Source of the DNA: Actinobacteria bacterium Ga0077560
GTDB taxonomy: Bacteria; Actinomycetota; Thermoleophilia; Miltoncostaeales; Miltoncostaeaceae
DNA: 32,102 nucleotides
Assembly: GCA_001464275.1 (NCBI GenBank)
Contig: LNFL01000132.1
Coordinates: 1 to 32,102, forward strand
Reading direction: 5' to 3'
In this document: positions 31,696 through 32,102 of the stretch, piece by piece
Numbering within the stretch: the first letter of the stretch is position 1
Layout of the letters: each line of letters begins with the position of its first letter
Notes under the pieces: generated by a model
What the model saw: the letters and a program-made list of their open reading frames with translations, nothing else
Database searches by the model: none
What the model was told of the DNA's origin: nothing
Made by a program: the position numbers and the translations under genes

Positions 31696-32102
31696 TCAGC
31701 CGGCGTCCAGCAGCCGCTCCAGCCCGTCCAGGATGAGGTCCAGGCCCACCTCGAACTGGGCGCCGAAGTCGTAGCCCGGCCGCATCACGTGCTGGGTGAG
31801 CATCTCGGCCAGATACGGGAAGTCCTCCAGCGGCATGGCGGCGTACTCCTCGGCGACCGCGGCGACGGTCTCGGGGCCGTCGAACGGCAGGGCCGCCTCC
31901 TGCAGCGCGAAGCCGTAGGTGAACGCGTCGAGCGTGGCGAAGGCCAGCGCGGCATCCGGCAGGCTGAACCCGGCGCCCCGCAGGACACCCAGCACCGCAT
32001 CGTGGTGGCGCAGCGTCACGGGCCCGGGGTTCGTGCGCGACTCCAGCAGCGGGATCGCCCACGGGTGGGCGCGCAGCACCTCGCGCGCGTCGCCCATGAC
32101 GC
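31696..32102 (-). CDS. TetR-family regulator, C-terminal domain (5' end outside window)
   Basis: The frame runs off the right edge; about 135 residues are visible and end at TGA 31698-31696. The helical pattern matches a TetR C-terminal ligand-binding domain: HPWAIPLLESRTNPGP, then ALAFATLDAFTYGFALQEAALPF, then FEVGLDLILDGLERLL. This is the form common in TetR_C_1-type regulators of actinobacteria. The DNA-binding N-terminus must lie beyond the window. The gene stops 70 bp before the DUF892 start on the same strand, so read-through is possible. Ligand and targets cannot be inferred. Confidence 0.85.
   Translation of the reverse strand, partial: VMGDAREVLRAHPWAIPLLESRTNPGPVTLRHHDAVLGVLRGAGFSLPDAALAFATLDAFTYGFALQEAALPFDGPETVAAVAEEYAAMPLEDFPYLAEMLTQHVMRPGYDFGAQFEVGLDLILDGLERLLDAG

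Noticed and set aside
1-32102. CRISPR array, insertion sequence, prophage or integrase
   Set aside because: No direct-repeat array, transposase, recombinase or attachment-site duplication beside the two tRNA genes was seen.

Overview
The window is a very GC-rich (over 70 % by eye), gene-dense bacterial chromosome segment. The codon usage, the TANNNT-type -10 boxes, the many GTG starts, the likely leaderless genes, the tRNA genes without an encoded CCA and the abundance of PAS/GGDEF/HD-GYP proteins fit a high-GC actinobacterium. A deep lineage such as the class Thermoleophilia is my best guess, but no rRNA or marker here proves it.

Left third (1-7341, all + strand). A FadR-type GntR regulator, cut by the window edge, is followed by a perfect 12-bp GntR-type palindrome and a complete BMP-family ABC importer: a double ATPase, two permeases and a lipoprotein binding protein. 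The same strand continues with an alpha/beta-hydrolase, a catalytically dead isochorismatase-fold protein and an intact isochorismatase-fold amidohydrolase that closely resembles biuret hydrolase (BiuH). Junctions are mostly 4-nt overlaps. I read this as one regulated uptake-and-hydrolysis operon for a ureide, carbamoyl or nucleoside-related compound. It is the best candidate here for an undescribed system.

Middle (7375-16216, all - strand). Two paralogous PAS-PAS-PAS-GAF-GGDEF-HD-GYP proteins lie in tandem. They are followed (reading the + strand) by an aldehyde dehydrogenase, endonuclease IV and an unrecognised protein; these last three form a likely operon divergent from gltX.

Right half (16217-32102). 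gltX overlaps a small membrane protein with a Coa1/Tim21-like tail. Next come an HDOD-GGDEF protein, tRNA-Pro(UGG), a phosphoribosyltransferase, a GAF-GAF histidine kinase, a LuxR-type response regulator and MscL, the latter preceded by a curious triple-hairpin array. Then come a PAS protein with a degenerate EAL domain, a secreted GH3-family protein whose signal peptide lies in another frame, mobA and moeA (molybdenum cofactor) around an unknown small gene, a 62-residue protein, an HtrA-like serine protease, tRNA-Thr(UGU), a SnoaL-like protein, a YciE/DUF892 ferritin-like protein and a TetR-type C-terminal domain cut by the right edge.

Two themes stand out. Five proteins carry GGDEF, EAL, HD-GYP or HDOD modules, with differing states of their catalytic and inhibitory motifs. 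Also, several genes (gltX, mobA, moeA, htrA-like, the 62-aa gene) have a -10-like box 6-7 nt before the start codon, as expected for leaderless transcripts.
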